Below, piece after piece: positions 51,328-62,046 of a stretch of 64,000 nucleotides of DNA. The stretch spans positions 806,001 to 870,000 of the forward strand of contig CAVSQM010000012.1 in assembly GCA_963730115.1 (NCBI GenBank). The letters are read 5' to 3'. The translations under genes were made by a program, and so were the position numbers. Source of the DNA: DASQFQ01 sp963730115. Its GTDB lineage: Bacteria; Actinomycetota; Thermoleophilia; Solirubrobacterales; Solirubrobacteraceae. Under the pieces are notes generated by a model that did no database searches, was not told where the DNA came from, and saw only the letters and a list, made by a program, of their open reading frames with translations. How positions within the stretch are numbered: the first letter of the stretch is position 1; every line of letters starts with the position of its first letter.

Positions 51328-53096
51328 ATGCGACCGAACTACTGGAAGCTGCTGGGCGCCGCGGGGGTCGCCGGCGTGGCCGCCACCGGCGTCGTCGTCG
51401 CGCGCCGGCGGCGCGCGCACGCCGCGCTCGACCCGAATGAGCTCCGCGACCGGCTGCACCAGCGGCTGGCGGAGGTGGAGCGCGCGGAGGCGGCCGAGCC
51501 GTGGTGGAAGACCGCGGTCGTCTACCAGATCTACCCGCGCTCGTTCGCGGACGCGAACGGCGACGGGATCGGCGACCTGGCCGGGATCGAGGCGAGGCTC
51601 GACTACCTCGTGCGGCTCGGCGTCGACGTGATCTGGCTGTCGCCGATCTACCCCTCGCCGCAGGACGACAACGGCTACGACATCTCGAACTACCAGGACG
51701 TCGAGCCGGCCTTCGGCACGCTCGAGGACTTCGACCGGCTGCTCGCCGCCGTCCACGAGCGCGGGATGAAGCTGGTGATGGACCTCGTGGTCAACCACAC
51801 CTCGGCGCAGCACCCGTGGTTCCTCGAGTCGCGCTCGTCGCGCGGCAACTCGAAGCGCGACTGGTACTGGTGGCGCGACGAGCCCAACGGCTGGCGCTCG
51901 TACTTCTCCGGCCCGACCTGGACGCTCGACGAGGCGACCGGCCAGTACTACCTGCACCTGTTCGCGAGCTCGATGCCCGACCTCAACTGGGAGAACCCGG
52001 ACGTCCGCGAGGCGGTCTACTCGATGATGCGCTGGTGGCTCGACCGCGGGGTCGACGGCTTCCGCATGGACGTCATCAACATGCTCTCCAAGGACCCCGA
52101 CAAGCCCGAGGACGGCTGGATCTCCGGGCCGCGCATCCACGAGTTCCTGCACGAGATGCACCGCGAGGTGTTCGAGGGACGCGAGGAGCAGGCGCTGACC
52201 GTCGGCGAGATGCCCGACGTCACGGTCGAGCAGGCGCAGCTGTTCACCGACCCGGCGCGGCGCGAGGTCGACATGGTCTTCCAGTTCGAGCACGTCGGGA
52301 TCGACCAGGGCGAGCTGAAGTGGGACGTCCGGGGCCTGCGGCTGACCGACCTCAAGCGCACGTTCGGCCGCTGGCAGGAGGGCCTCGCCGAGGTCGGCTG
52401 GAACTCGCTCTACTGGAACAACCACGACCAGCCGCGGGTCGTGTCGCGGTTCGGCGACGACTCGCCCGAGCACCGGGTGCGCGCCGCGAAGCTGCTCGGC
52501 ACGATCCTCCACCTGCACCGCGGGACGCCGTACGTCTACCAGGGCGAGGAGCTCGGGATGACGAACACGCGCTTCGACTCGATCGAGGCGTTCCGCGACA
52601 TCGAGTCGCTCAACCACCACGCCGAGGCGATCGAGGCGGGCCAGGACCCCGACGCGGTGCTCGCGGCGCTGCGGACCATGAGCCGCGACAACGCGCGCAC
52701 GCCGATGCAGTGGGACGCCGGGCCGCACGCGGGCTTCACCACCGGCGAGCCGTGGATCCCGGTCAACGAGAACGCCGCCGAGATCAACGCCGAGGCGGCG
52801 ATCGCCGATCCCGACTCCGTGTTCCACCACTACCGGCGGCTGATCGCGCTGCGCCACACGGAGCCGGTGGTGGCGCACGGCGACTTCACGATGCTGCTCG
52901 AGGGCGACGAGCGCGTCTACGCGTTCACGCGCCGGCTCGGCGACGACGAGCTGCTGGTGCTCGGCAACTTCTCGGGCGAGGACGCGTCGGTCGCGCTGCG
53001 ACGACGCGGGCGGCGAGCTCGTGCTCGGCAACTACGCGGAGCCGGGCGAGGAGAAGGTCCTGCGGCCGTGGGAGGCGCGGGTGCTGCGCCGATGAT
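51328..53096 (+). CDS. GH13 alpha-glucosidase with N-terminal membrane anchor, frameshift near 52,999
   Basis: About 588 aa. An N-terminal hydrophobic segment (LLGAAGVAGVAATGVVVARR) suggests membrane attachment. The GH13 barrel follows: VVYQIYPRSFADANGDGIGD, DLVVNHTSAQHPWF, nucleophile Asp in DGFRMDVINML, acid Glu in TVGEMPDV, and the transition-state His/Asp in NNHDQPR. QIYPRSFxDxNGDGIGDL puts it with oligo-1,6-glucosidases/alpha-glucosidases. One extra C at ~52,999 breaks the C-terminal beta domain; the corrected stop TGA forms ATGA with the hydrolase start. Confidence 0.92.
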
Positions 53097-53673
53097 CGAG
53101 ACACCGCACGGGCCGGCGCGCGCGCACCTCCACGAGCCGGAGGGCGAGCCGCGGGCGGCGCTGATGCTGGGCCACGGCGCCGGCGGCGGCTTCAAGGCGC
53201 GCGACCTGCAGGCGGTCACCGCGGTCGCGCTCGAGCTCGGCTACCGCGTCGCGCTCGTCGAGCAGCCCTACCTCGTCGCGGGACGGAAGTCGCCGGCGCC
53301 CGCGCACCAGCTCGACGCCGCGTGGCTGGCCGTCGTCGAGCAGCTCGACCTCGGCGGGCTCCCGCTCGTCACCGGCGGGCGCTCGAGCGGCGCCCGGGTC
53401 GCGTGCCGGACGGCCGCGGCGGCCGGCGCCGTCGCGGTGCTGTGCCTCGCCTTCCCCGTCCACCCGCCGGGGAAGCCGGCCAAGACCCGGCTCGACGAGC
53501 TCGACGGCGTCGAGGTCCCGGCGCTCGTCATCCAGGGCGAATCGGACCCGTTCGGGATGCCGCCCGGCGCGCCCGGCCGCGAGGTCGTCGCCGTGCCCGG
53601 CACCCACAGCTTCAGCGCGGCGGGCATCGGCGCCCTCACCGAGGCCGCGCGCGAGTGGCTCGCGCAGCGCTAG
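53093..53673 (+). CDS. Alpha/beta hydrolase (KANSL3/TEX30-like)
   Basis: 193 aa: LMLGHGAGGGFKARDLQAVT (oxyanion region), nucleophile-elbow GGRSSGARVACRTA and late PGTHSFSAA (His), with VIQGESDPFG carrying the Asp. This pattern is the TEX30/KANSL3-like group of small hydrolases of unknown substrate. The ATG overlaps the corrected GH13 stop, so the two are coupled. Confidence 0.85.
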
Positions 53674-53721
53674 GGGAATCCCTGATGTGCTCCGGATCCG
53701 GGGCGGGCAGCATGCCGCGCC

Positions 53722-55048
53722 ATGCTCCCGACTCCCTCCACCCTCCGCCGCGCGCTCGTGCTGGCCGGGCTCTGCCTCGCCGCCGTCCCCGCCGCGGCGA
53801 GCGCTGACTCGATCGTCTACCTGAAGGCCGGCGACGTCTGGCTCTCCAAGCCCGACGGCACGGGCGCCTACCAGGTGACGACCGACGGCACGCCCGACTC
53901 CCCCTACCGCTCCCCCTCGCAGGCCGACGACGGCACGATCGCCGTCAGCCGCCACGACGACATCGTGCGGATGACCCAGAACGGCACCGTCCTCAACCGG
54001 ATCGATCCCGAGCCGCTGATCAACTCGGTCAGCCACCCGGTCGACGGCCCGCCGGTCGACGTCGCGATCTCGCCCGACGGCAAGCGCATCGCCTACACGT
54101 TCGTCAGCTACGAGTGCCCGGTCGGCGCCTCGTGCGGCGCGCGCTCGGTCACCGCCTACACCGCGGCCGACCGCTACACCGCGCCCGCGGCCGGCAAGAC
54201 CACGTACTTCCGCGACCCCTCGTGGGTGAGCAACTCGCGCACGCTGCAGTTCGGCGGCTACGGCTCGCAGGTCAACCTCCACGACTTCGGCGGCGCCGCG
54301 AAGCACTGGTTCGACGACAGCGACTACGCCGACCCCTCGACCGACCTCGGCGACGGCGAGGCGAACCGCCAGGGCACCGACCTCGCGGTCGTGCGCGGCT
54401 ACGGCAGCGGCACCCACCTCATGTGGTACCCGGCGCCCGACGCGCGGACCGGCTCACCCGGCCACGCCCGACCCGTTCCAGGGCTGCGCGACCGGCGAGG
54501 AAGACGGGCTCGCCGGGCCCAGCTGGTCGCCCGACGGCAACGCGCTCGCCCTCGAGGGCAAGGAGGGCATCTGGGTCAAGCGCCAGGCGCGCGACTGCAC
54601 GGTCCAGCCGACGCTCGCGCTCCCCGGCGGCTCGGCCGCCGACTGGGGCCCGGCCAACGTCAACCCGGCGCCGCGGCCGAGCGGCGGCGGCCAGACCGGC
54701 GGCGGCTCGACCACCGGCGGCGGCAAGCCGGCGGGCGGTGGCGGCGTCACCGTCGGCCCGCTGCCCGCGCAGGCGAAGCTGCGCGTGACGAAGGCCAAGC
54801 TCGGCAAGGCGCTGCGCTCCGGCCTCAAGGTCACGCTCCGCGGCGCCCGGCCGGGCAAACGCCCGGTCGTCGCCAAGCGCGGCAGAAAGGTCGTCGCCAA
54901 CGGCACCGCGAACGTGGCCGCCGACGGCAGCGCCGCGGTGACGCTGCGCTTCACGAAGGCGGGCAAGAAGGCGCTCCGCGGCGCCCGCAAGGTCAAGCTC
55001 GCTATCAGCGGCGGTGGCGCGAAGGCCACGGTCACGCTGAAGCGCTAG
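53722..55048 (+). CDS. Secreted TolB/PD40-type beta-propeller, frameshift near 54,462
   Basis: Signal peptide (ALVLAGLCLAAVPAAASADS), then propeller strands with the PD40 signature (VYLKAGDVWLSKPDGTGAYQ, VAISPDGKRIAYTF, SWSPDGNALALEGK), a Gly/Thr linker and a C-terminal basic beta domain (LRVTKAKLGKALRSGLKVTL) ending KATVTLKR. One extra C in CCCGGCCACGCC at ~54,462 splits it. Such proteins bind wall or extracellular partners; no partner identified. Its end overlaps the DUF427 stop. Confidence 0.75.
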
Positions 55049-55389
55049 TCGACCGTGATCGCGACCTTGTCGGGATAGAACGCGACGAGACCCGCGATCT
55101 CCGAGACGGCCGCGATCGGCTCGGGGTAGCTCCACGCCACGTCGGCGTGGAGCTGGCCGTTCACCTGGGCGGAGTAGTACGTCGCGTCGCCCTTGAACGG
55201 GCAGTGGCTCGTCCTGTCCGACGGCTGGAAGACGCCCTCGCGGACGTCGGCGAGCGGCAGGTAGTAGCGGGTCGCGTGGCCGGTCTCGTGCAGCTCGAGC
55301 GCACGGCCGGAGTCCGCGATCGCTCGCCGTCGAGCGCCGACGCGGACGTGGCGCTCGCTCGGTGTCGTCGTGACCGTGTGCCCGCTCAT
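55045..55389 (-). CDS. DUF427 family protein
   Basis: 114 aa. RAIADSGRALELHETGHATR, YYLPLADVREGVFQPSDRTS, CPFKGDATYYSAQVNGQLHA and AGLVAFYPDKVAITVD are the conserved blocks of the small beta-barrel DUF427 family (unknown function, often near oxidoreductases). The ATG overlaps the aldo/keto reductase stop by four bases, so they share a transcript. Confidence 0.85.
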   Translation of the reverse strand: MSGHTVTTTPSERHVRVGARRRAIADSGRALELHETGHATRYYLPLADVREGVFQPSDRTSHCPFKGDATYYSAQVNGQLHADVAWSYPEPIAAVSEIAGLVAFYPDKVAITVD

Positions 55390-56385
55390 CGGCCGACGGT
55401 CTGCATCCCCTCGGCGGTGTAGCGCGTGCCGGCCACCGAGTCGGCGAGGCTGTCGAGCTCGCTGAGGTCCTCGTCGGTGAGCTCGACCTCGAGCGCCCCG
55501 AGGTTCTCCTCCACGCGCTCGACGCGCTTGGTGCCCGGGATCGCGACGACGTCGTCGCCGCGCGAGAGCACCCACGCGAGCGCGACCTGGCCCGGCGTCG
55601 CGCCGTGGCGCTGCAGCGACCGCCTCGACCTGCTCGACGAGCGCGAGGTTGGCCTCGAGGTTCTCGCGCTCGAAGCGCGGGAAGCGCCCCGCGCGGCGCG
55701 AGTCGCCCTCCTGCAGGTCCTCGACCGAGCGGATCTTGCCGGTGAGGAAGCCGCGGCCGAGCGGCGAGTAGGCGACGAAGCCGATCCCCAGCTCGCGGAC
55801 GGTCGGGAGGATCTCCTCCTCGACCGAGCGCTCCCACAGCGAGTACTCGGACTGGAGCGCGGCGATCGGGTGCACCGCGGCCGCCTTGCGGATCGTGTCC
55901 GCGCCCGCCTCGGACAGCCCGAGGTAGCGGACCTTGCCCTCCTGCACGAGCTCGGCCATCGCGCCGACGGTCTCGTCGATCGGCGTCTCGGCGTCGACGC
56001 GGTGCTGGTAGTAGAGGTCGATGTGATCGAGCCCGAGGCGCTGCAGCGACGCCTCGCAGGCGTTGCGCACGTACTCCGCGTCACCGCGGATGCCGAGGAA
56101 CTCGCCCCCTTCACCGCGCACGTTGCCGAACTTCGTCGCGATCAGCGGCCGCTCGCCGCCCCACTCGCGGACCGCGCGGCCGACGAGCTTCTCGTTCGTG
56201 AACGGGCCGTACATGTCGGCGGTGTCGAGCAGGGTGACGCCGAGCTCGAGCGCGCGGTGGATCGTGCGCACCGCCTCGCCCTCGTCGCCCGTCCCGTAGA
56301 ACTCGGACATCCCCATGCAGCCGAGGCCGAGCGGGGACGCTGCGAGGCCTTCGGTGCCGATGTTGCGCTGTGCGTTTCTGACCAT
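55386..56385 (-). CDS. Aldo/keto reductase, frameshift near 55,613
   Basis: About 332 aa, NADPH-dependent (beta/alpha)8 reductase. The catalytic tetrad is present: Asp and Tyr in TLLDTADMYGP, Lys in LIATKFGN, His in YYQHRVD. GLGCMGMSEFYGTGDEGEAV places it in the AKR13-like group. An extra base at ~55,613 breaks the frame; the corrected chain continues RHGATPGQVALAWVLSRGDD to MQTVGR. TATAGT (56393-56398) lies seven bases before the ATG. Substrate unknown. Confidence 0.9.
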
Positions 56386-56392
56386 CCATCGC

Positions 56393-56402
56393 ACTATAGG
56401 AT
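56393..56402. promoter_or_regulatory. Overlapping divergent -10 elements, aldo/keto reductase/WS-DGAT
   Basis: ACTATAGGAT gives TATAGT on the minus strand (seven bases before ATG 56385) and TAGGAT on the plus strand (seven bases before ATG 56410). The two starts are 24 bases apart. Confidence 0.5.
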
Positions 56403-56409
56403 CGGCCTC

Positions 56410-57891
56410 ATGGCGCAAGCCCACGGCGACCGGCTGACGGCGGTGGACGCATCCTTCCTCGCGCAGGAAGGGCCGTCGTCGCACATGCACGTCGGCGCGG
56501 TGATGATCTTCGAGGGCCCGCCGCCGGGCTACGTCGACTTCGTCGACCAGGTCCGCTCGCGGCTGCACCTCGTCCCGCGCTACCGGCAGAAGCTGGCGTT
56601 CCCGCCGATCGAGACCGGCCGGCCGGTGTGGATCGACGACCCGAGCTTCAACCTCGAGTACCACGTCCGCCACACCGGGCTGCCGGCGCCCGGCTCGGAG
56701 GAGCAGCTGCGCAACCTCGCCGCGCGCATCCACTCCCAGCAGCTCGACCGCGCCAAGCCGCTGTGGGAGACGTGGCTCGTGCAGGGCCTCGAGGGCAACC
56801 GCTTCGCGCTGATCTCCAAGACCCACCACGCGCTCGTCGACGGCATCTCCGGCGTCGACCTCGCGACGGTGCTGTTCGACGCCGAGCCGGTGCCCCCGCA
56901 GCTCCCGACCGAGGGCGAGCCGTGGCGCCCGCAGTCGGAGCCGTCGTCGCTCGACCTCGCCGCGCGCGGCATCCGCGGCCTCGTGCGCACGCCGTTCGAG
57001 CTCGCCGGCCGCGCGGCGTCCGCGGCGCGCCGCCCGGCCGAGACGTTCGGCGCCACCCGCGAGGCGATCGAGGGCGTCGGCGAGATCGCGTGGGCGACGC
57101 TGAACCCGGCGCCCGAGACGCCGCTCAACGTCGAGATCGGCCCGCACCGGCGGTTCGTCTTCCTGCGCGAGGAGCTCGACGACTTCAAGCTCGTCAAGAA
57201 CGCGTTCGGCGGCACGGTCAACGACGTCGTGCTGACCGTGGTGTCGGGCGGCCTCCAGAAGTGGCTGCGCTCACGCGGCACGCGCACCGAGGGGCTCGAG
57301 CTGCGCGCGCTCGTGCCCGTCTCCATCCGCACGCGCGAGCAGCGCGGCAGCCTCGGCAACCAGCTCGCGGTCATGCGCGGGCCGCTGCCGGTCTACGTCG
57401 AGGACCCGGTCGCGCGGCTGAAGGTCGTGCGCGCGGCGATGGACGGGCTCAAGGAGTCCAAGCAGGCGGTCGGCGCCGAGGTGCTGGCCGGCGTCCAGAA
57501 CTTCACGCCGCCGACGGTGATGGCGCAGGCGTCGCGGCTGAACTTCTCGACCCGGCTGTTCAACCTGCTGGTCACCAACGTGCCGGGCCCGCAGTTCCCG
57601 CTCTACGTGCTCGGGCGCGAGCTGCAGGACATCTTCCCGATGGCGTTCCTGCCCCGGAACCATGCGCTCGCGGTGGCGATCATGTCCTACAACGGCTCGA
57701 TGGACTTCGGGCTGCTCGGCGACTACGACGCCATGCACGACCTCGAGGACTTCGGCGAGATGGTGGACGACTCGCTGCGGGAGCTGATCACGGCCGCCAC
57801 GAAGCGGCGCGCATCGAACGGCCGGGCGAAGCCGGAGCCGGCTGCGCAGAAGAAGCCCGCGGCGGAGAAGCCGGCCGCTTCTCGAAGCTGA
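56410..57891 (+). CDS. Wax ester synthase/acyl-CoA:diacylglycerol acyltransferase
   Basis: 493 aa. MAQAHGDRLTAVDASFLAQE leads the CoA-dependent acyltransferase fold; the catalytic HHxxxDG is SKTHHALVDGISG, and TNVPGPQFPLYVLGRELQDI marks the C-terminal half. Makes triacylglycerol or wax ester storage lipid at the membrane. A Lys/Ala/Pro-rich tail (AAQKKPAAEKPAASRS) is an addition to the family core. Fits the lipid-storing habit of many actinobacteria. Confidence 0.93.
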   Translation: MAQAHGDRLTAVDASFLAQEGPSSHMHVGAVMIFEGPPPGYVDFVDQVRSRLHLVPRYRQKLAFPPIETGRPVWIDDPSFNLEYHVRHTGLPAPGSEEQLRNLAARIHSQQLDRAKPLWETWLVQGLEGNRFALISKTHHALVDGISGVDLATVLFDAEPVPPQLPTEGEPWRPQSEPSSLDLAARGIRGLVRTPFELAGRAASAARRPAETFGATREAIEGVGEIAWATLNPAPETPLNVEIGPHRRFVFLREELDDFKLVKNAFGGTVNDVVLTVVSGGLQKWLRSRGTRTEGLELRALVPVSIRTREQRGSLGNQLAVMRGPLPVYVEDPVARLKVVRAAMDGLKESKQAVGAEVLAGVQNFTPPTVMAQASRLNFSTRLFNLLVTNVPGPQFPLYVLGRELQDIFPMAFLPRNHALAVAIMSYNGSMDFGLLGDYDAMHDLEDFGEMVDDSLRELITAATKRRASNGRAKPEPAAQKKPAAEKPAASRS

Positions 57892-57933
57892 CGCAGTCCC
57901 GTATCCTCCGCGCGGTCGAGGCGGGAGGCGGCG

Positions 57934-60873
57934 GTGCGAACGTTCGTGGCGGGTCTGGTGGTGCTCTTGATGGCGGCTCCGGCCGCACGCGCCGATCACA
58001 CGCCGGTGCCGTCGACGGTGACGCTCGTCGGCTCGCTGCAGTCCGAGCTGGGCTGCCCGAACGACTGGGCGCCCGAGTGCGCGCAGACGCACCTCGCACC
58101 CGTCGCCGGGTCGCCCGGCATCTTCCGGGCGAGCTTCGACGTGCCGGCCGGCAGCTACGAGTACAAGGTCGCGCTGAACGGCTCGTGGGACGAGAACTAC
58201 GGCGCCGGCGGAGCGCCGGGCGGCGCGAACCTCGCGCTGCAGGCGCCGGGCGGCCCGGTCACGTTCACGTATGACCACGCGACGCACGTGATCTCCGACG
58301 ACGTGCCGAAGAAGCCCGGCGCCGAGCAGGGCGCGCACTGGCTGCGACGTGATGTCATCGCCTGGAACGCGCCCGCGGGCGCCGTGTCGTACCGCCTCCA
58401 CGTCGCGCCCGAGGGCGGGCTCGAGCTCGCCGACGGCCAGATCGCCGGCGAGTCCTATCCGCTGACGCTCGACGCCGGTGGGCTCGACGCCGGGCTGCGC
58501 GACGAAGTTCCCCCACCTCGCGTCCTTCGGTGCGCTCGACGTGCCGCGCGCCGCTCGGCGGCGCATCCGCGAGCTGCTCACCGGCCAGCTCGTGGTGGCC
58601 GCGTACGGCGCGGACGGCAGCGTCACGACCGCCACCGGCGTGCAGCTGCCGGGCGTGCTCGACCAGCTCTACGGCGACCGCGCGGCGGATCGCCGGCTCG
58701 GCCCGACCTGGCGCCGCGGCACGCCGAAGCTCTCCGTCTGGGCGCCGACGGCGAAGGACGTCGAGCTGGCTGCTCGGCGACCGGCGCCTCGCCATGCGCC
58801 GCTCACGCGACGGCACGTGGTCGGTCAAGGGCCGCCAGTCGTGGCGGAACGCGGAGTACGCGTACCGCGTGCAGGTCTACGCGCCGCGCGCCGACGCGGT
58901 CGTCACCAACGTCGTCACCGACCCGTACTCGCTGGCGCTGACGACGAACTCGCAGCGCTCCGTGCTGGTCGACCTCGACGATCCGGCGCTCGCGCCGCCG
59001 GGCTGGCGCTCGCTGCGCAAGCCCGGGCTGGCGCACCCGACGGACTCGACGATCTACGAGCTGCACGTCCGCGACTTCTCGATCACCGACGAGACCGTCC
59101 CGGCGACGCACCGCGGCACCTACCTCGCGTTCACCGACGCCGGCAGCGACGGCATGCGCCACCTGCGCGACCTCGCCGAGCACGGCCTCAACACGCTGCA
59201 CCTGCTGCCCACCAACGACATCGCGACGATCGAGGAGCGCCGGGCCGAGCAGGAGGAGCCGCCGTGCGACCTGCCCTCGTTCGGGCCCGCCGCGACCGAG
59301 CAGCAGGCGTGCATCGAGCCGGTGGCCGACACGCGACGGCTTCAACTGGGGCTACGACCCGCTGCACTACACGGCGCCCGAGGGCTCCTACGCCGCCGAG
59401 CCCGACGGCGGGGCGCGCACCCGCGAGTACCGCGCGATGGTCAAGGGCATCAACGGCGCCGGGCTGCGCGTCGTGATGGACGTCGTCTACAACCACACGC
59501 CGGCCTCAGGACAGGACCCGAAGTCCGTCCTCGACCGCATCGTCCCCGGCTACTACCAGCGCCTCAACCCGGCCACCGGCGCGGTCGAGACCTCGACCTG
59601 CTGCCAGAACACCGCGACCGAGCACCGGATGATGGGCAAGCTGATGATCGACTCGGTCGTCACGTGGGCGCGCGACTACAAGGTCGACGGCTTCCGCTTC
59701 GACCTCATGGGCCACCAGCCGAAGGCGCTGATGGTGCAGCTGCGGCGCACGCTCGACCGGCTGACGCTGCGCCGCGACGGCATCGACGGCAAGCGCATCT
59801 ACCTCTACGGCGAGGGCTGGAACTTCGGCGAGGTCGCGAACGACGCGCGCTTCGTGCAGGCGACGCAGCTCAACCTGTTCGGGACCGGGATCGGCTCGTT
59901 CTCGGACCGGCTGCGCGACGCCGTCCGCGGCGGCGGACCGTTCGACGCGAACCCACACATCCAGGGCTTCGCGACCGGGCTCTACACGGACCCCAACGGC
60001 GACGCCGTCAACGGCACGCAGGACGAGCAGCTCGCGCGCCTGCGGCACTCCGAGGACCTGGTCAAGCTCGGCCTCGCCGCCAACCTGCGCGACTACACGT
60101 TCACGGACTCGAGCGGGCAGACGGTCAAGGGCTCGGAGGTCGACTACAACGGCTCCCCCGCCGGCTACGCGGCCGAGCCGGACGAGACCATCACCTACGT
60201 CGACGCGCACGACAACGAGACGCTGTTCGACGTCCTCCAGTACAAGCTGCCGCAGTCGACGGCGATGGCGGACCGCGTTCGCATGAACACGATCGCGCTG
60301 GCGACGACCGCGCTCGGGCAGTCGCCGTCGTTCTGGCACGCGGGCAGCGACCTGCTGCGCTCCAAGTCGCTCGACCGCAACTCGTACAACTCCGGCGACT
60401 GGTTCAACCGGATCGACTGGGGCTACGAGGAGTCGACGTGGGGCTCCGGGCTCCCGCCGCGGGCCGACAACGAGGCCAAGTGGGACTTCCAGCGACCCCT
60501 GCTCGAGGACCCGGCGCTGCGGCCGTCGCCGGCGGACATCCGCGCGGCGCACGCGCGCGCCGACGAGCTGCTGGCGATCCGCTTCTCGTCGCCGCTGTTC
60601 CGGCTCGGGAGCGCGGCGCGGATCCAGCGCGACGTCTCATTCCCGACCACCGGTACGCCGGGTGTGATCGTGATGAAGCTCTCAGACCGCATCGTGGTCG
60701 TCTTCAACGCCACGCCGGCGGAGACCACGCAGGCGGTCGCGGGCACGGCGGGGCGCGAGTTCGCGCTCCACCCGGTGCAGGCGGGCGGCGGCGACCCCGT
60801 GGTGAAGCAGTCGCGCTACCAGACCGGCGCCTTCACGGTGCCGGCGCGAACCGTGGCGGTCTTTACGCGCTGA
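57934..60873 (+). CDS. Secreted pullulanase-type alpha-1,6-glucosidase (PulA), three frameshifts
   Basis: About 978 aa. Signal peptide (MRTFVAGLVVLLMAAPAARA), an X25-like module (LGCPNDWAPECAQTHLAPVA, YKVALNGSWDENYGAGG), a CBM48-like domain (GTPKLSVWAPTAKDVEL), then the GH13 barrel: VVYNHTPASGQ, nucleophile Asp in DGFRFDLMGH, acid Glu in LYGEGWNFGEV, YVDAHDNETLFD. It debranches pullulan, glycogen or starch outside the cell. Single extra bases at ~58,504, ~58,768 and ~59,334 split it. GTG start with GGGAGGCGGCG upstream. Confidence 0.9.
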
Positions 60874-60874
60874 G

Positions 60875-60929
60875 CTAGTAGCCGAGCGCGAACTTCGCGT
60901 CCTCGGACATCTTGTCCGACGCGACTCGT
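60875..60929 (-). pseudogene. 3' stub of an interrupted host gene
   Basis: On the minus strand a frame ending at 60875 encodes SRVASDKMSEDAKFALGY and a TAG; upstream of the boundary the composition changes and no start is found before an in-frame stop. It sits one base from the convergent pullulanase stop, normal spacing for two intact genes here. It is best read as the last ~17 codons of a gene whose body was displaced to the right by the integrated element. The parent family was not recognised. Confidence 0.5.
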
Positions 60930-61132
60930 GACGGCCCGTGTTCCCCCGTACGGAAAGGTGCGTATTTGCAGGTCGTTTCGCGGGCCTCGCCGACCCTTCA
61001 TGTTGCCCCGTCCACCATGGAGGGGGGTGGTGCGTTTGCAACGCGTTAGCACCGGAGCGCTGCCGGCGACGTCACGACCCCCTGAGGGCGAACGGGTACG
61101 TGCGAAAAGTCGTGTGGGCGTACGCTCAGCCG

Positions 61133-61447
61133 ATGCCGACGTTCGATGACGTCATGGACTGGCTCACGGAACGCGAGGGCCAGGAGGTCTACGTCGAAGT
61201 CGGCGTCGAGGATCCGACATTGGACAACAACGACTACTTCCCGGTCGCCATGCACGTGACGCTCGGCAAGGTCGGACTCGGCGAGGACGCGGGGCATCAG
61301 CGTGGGCTTGCCTGGCTCCCGTTCAGCGGCGGCGACCGCAACCGCATCTACTTCGACCCGGCCCGCGTGACCGACATCACGATCAACCACGCCGGCCTCA
61401 AACTCACGTTCCACGACTCGATCTACGTTGCGATGAGCGGCGGGTAG
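61133..61447 (+). CDS. Hypothetical 104-aa element protein
   Basis: ATG at 61133, six bases after TACGCT (61121-61126). MPTFDDVMDWLTEREGQEVY, acidic centre, then FSGGDRNRIYFDPARVTDIT and LKLTFHDSIYVAMSGG: a small beta-rich fold. No family recognised; seems self-contained. Confidence 0.6.
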   Translation: MPTFDDVMDWLTEREGQEVYVEVGVEDPTLDNNDYFPVAMHVTLGKVGLGEDAGHQRGLAWLPFSGGDRNRIYFDPARVTDITINHAGLKLTFHDSIYVAMSGG

Positions 61448-61468
61448 CGCCCCGATGCGGCAACACCG

Positions 61469-61503
61469 GCATCTACGCCGGCCGCTCGTCGACCCCGCGC
61501 CGA
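61469..61503. repeat. 35-bp direct repeat, copy 1
   Basis: Begins GCATCTACGCCGGCCGCTCG and matches 62250-62284 with a single C/T difference. This copy is isolated; the second overlaps the 3' end of the helix-turn-helix gene, so copy 1 looks like a duplicated fragment of that gene end. Confidence 0.75.
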
Positions 61504-61510
61504 CTAGCGA

Positions 61511-61557
61511 CAACGCACGCCCGGCCTGACTGGATGCGCCAGGCCGGGCTTGCGTTG
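61511..61557. terminator. 18-bp bidirectional terminator hairpin
   Basis: CAACGCA-C-GCCCGGCCTG pairs with CAGGCCGGGC-T-TGCGTTG (one C/T mismatch) across an 11-base loop. It lies between the convergent 61133 and 61602 genes, as expected for a shared terminator. Confidence 0.75.
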
Positions 61558-61601
61558 GGAGACCGAGGGGGCAGTGCGAGTGACAGCCGCTCGGGTCACG
61601 T

Positions 61602-61909
61602 TCACCAGATCAGCGTGTCGTCCCCTTCGTTCCCGTTCATCGCGTTCATGTCGAGTGTCTCTGTGGTGCCAATGTCGAGGAAGCCGTCCCCCCCTCGCTG
61701 CCGACCTGCGTGCCTCGCACGGCGTCGTCGCCGCCGAACATGTTGTTGACACTGTTGCTCGCCGGGCCGGTCTGGAGAGGCGGCGCGACGACGTTGCCGG
61801 ACTGTTGGAGGCCCCAGCTCCAGGCGTGGCTGGGCGGTGCGGCCGCCGCGAACAGTCCTGCCGTGACCGCGAGAGCGGCGGCCGAGCGCTTGAGGGTGGT
61901 GCTGAACAT
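61602..61909 (-). CDS. Small secreted protein of the element, frameshift near 61,690
   Basis: Sec signal peptide (MFSTTLKRSAAALAVTAGLF, cleavage after PSHA), then a mature ~70-aa Gly/Asn/Asp-rich chain (WSWGLQQSGNVVAPPLQTG). At a run of seven G/C the frame breaks; dropping one base joins it to GDGFLDIGTTETLDMNAMNG, ending DDTLIW. No family recognised. Exported cargo of unknown role. A short hydrophobic frame precedes it in phase (62161-61910) but lacks a good start. Confidence 0.55.
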
Positions 61910-62046
61910 GGTGTCCCCTTTCCGGGGGTGGGTTGCTTGTCGGCGGGTATGACCCCGGACCCACCGCGCAGGTTGGTCACATGCGAACACCCTGCGTCCG
62001 AGCAACACGCCCAGCACGCCGACCACAAGCAGCAGCCGCATCACGC

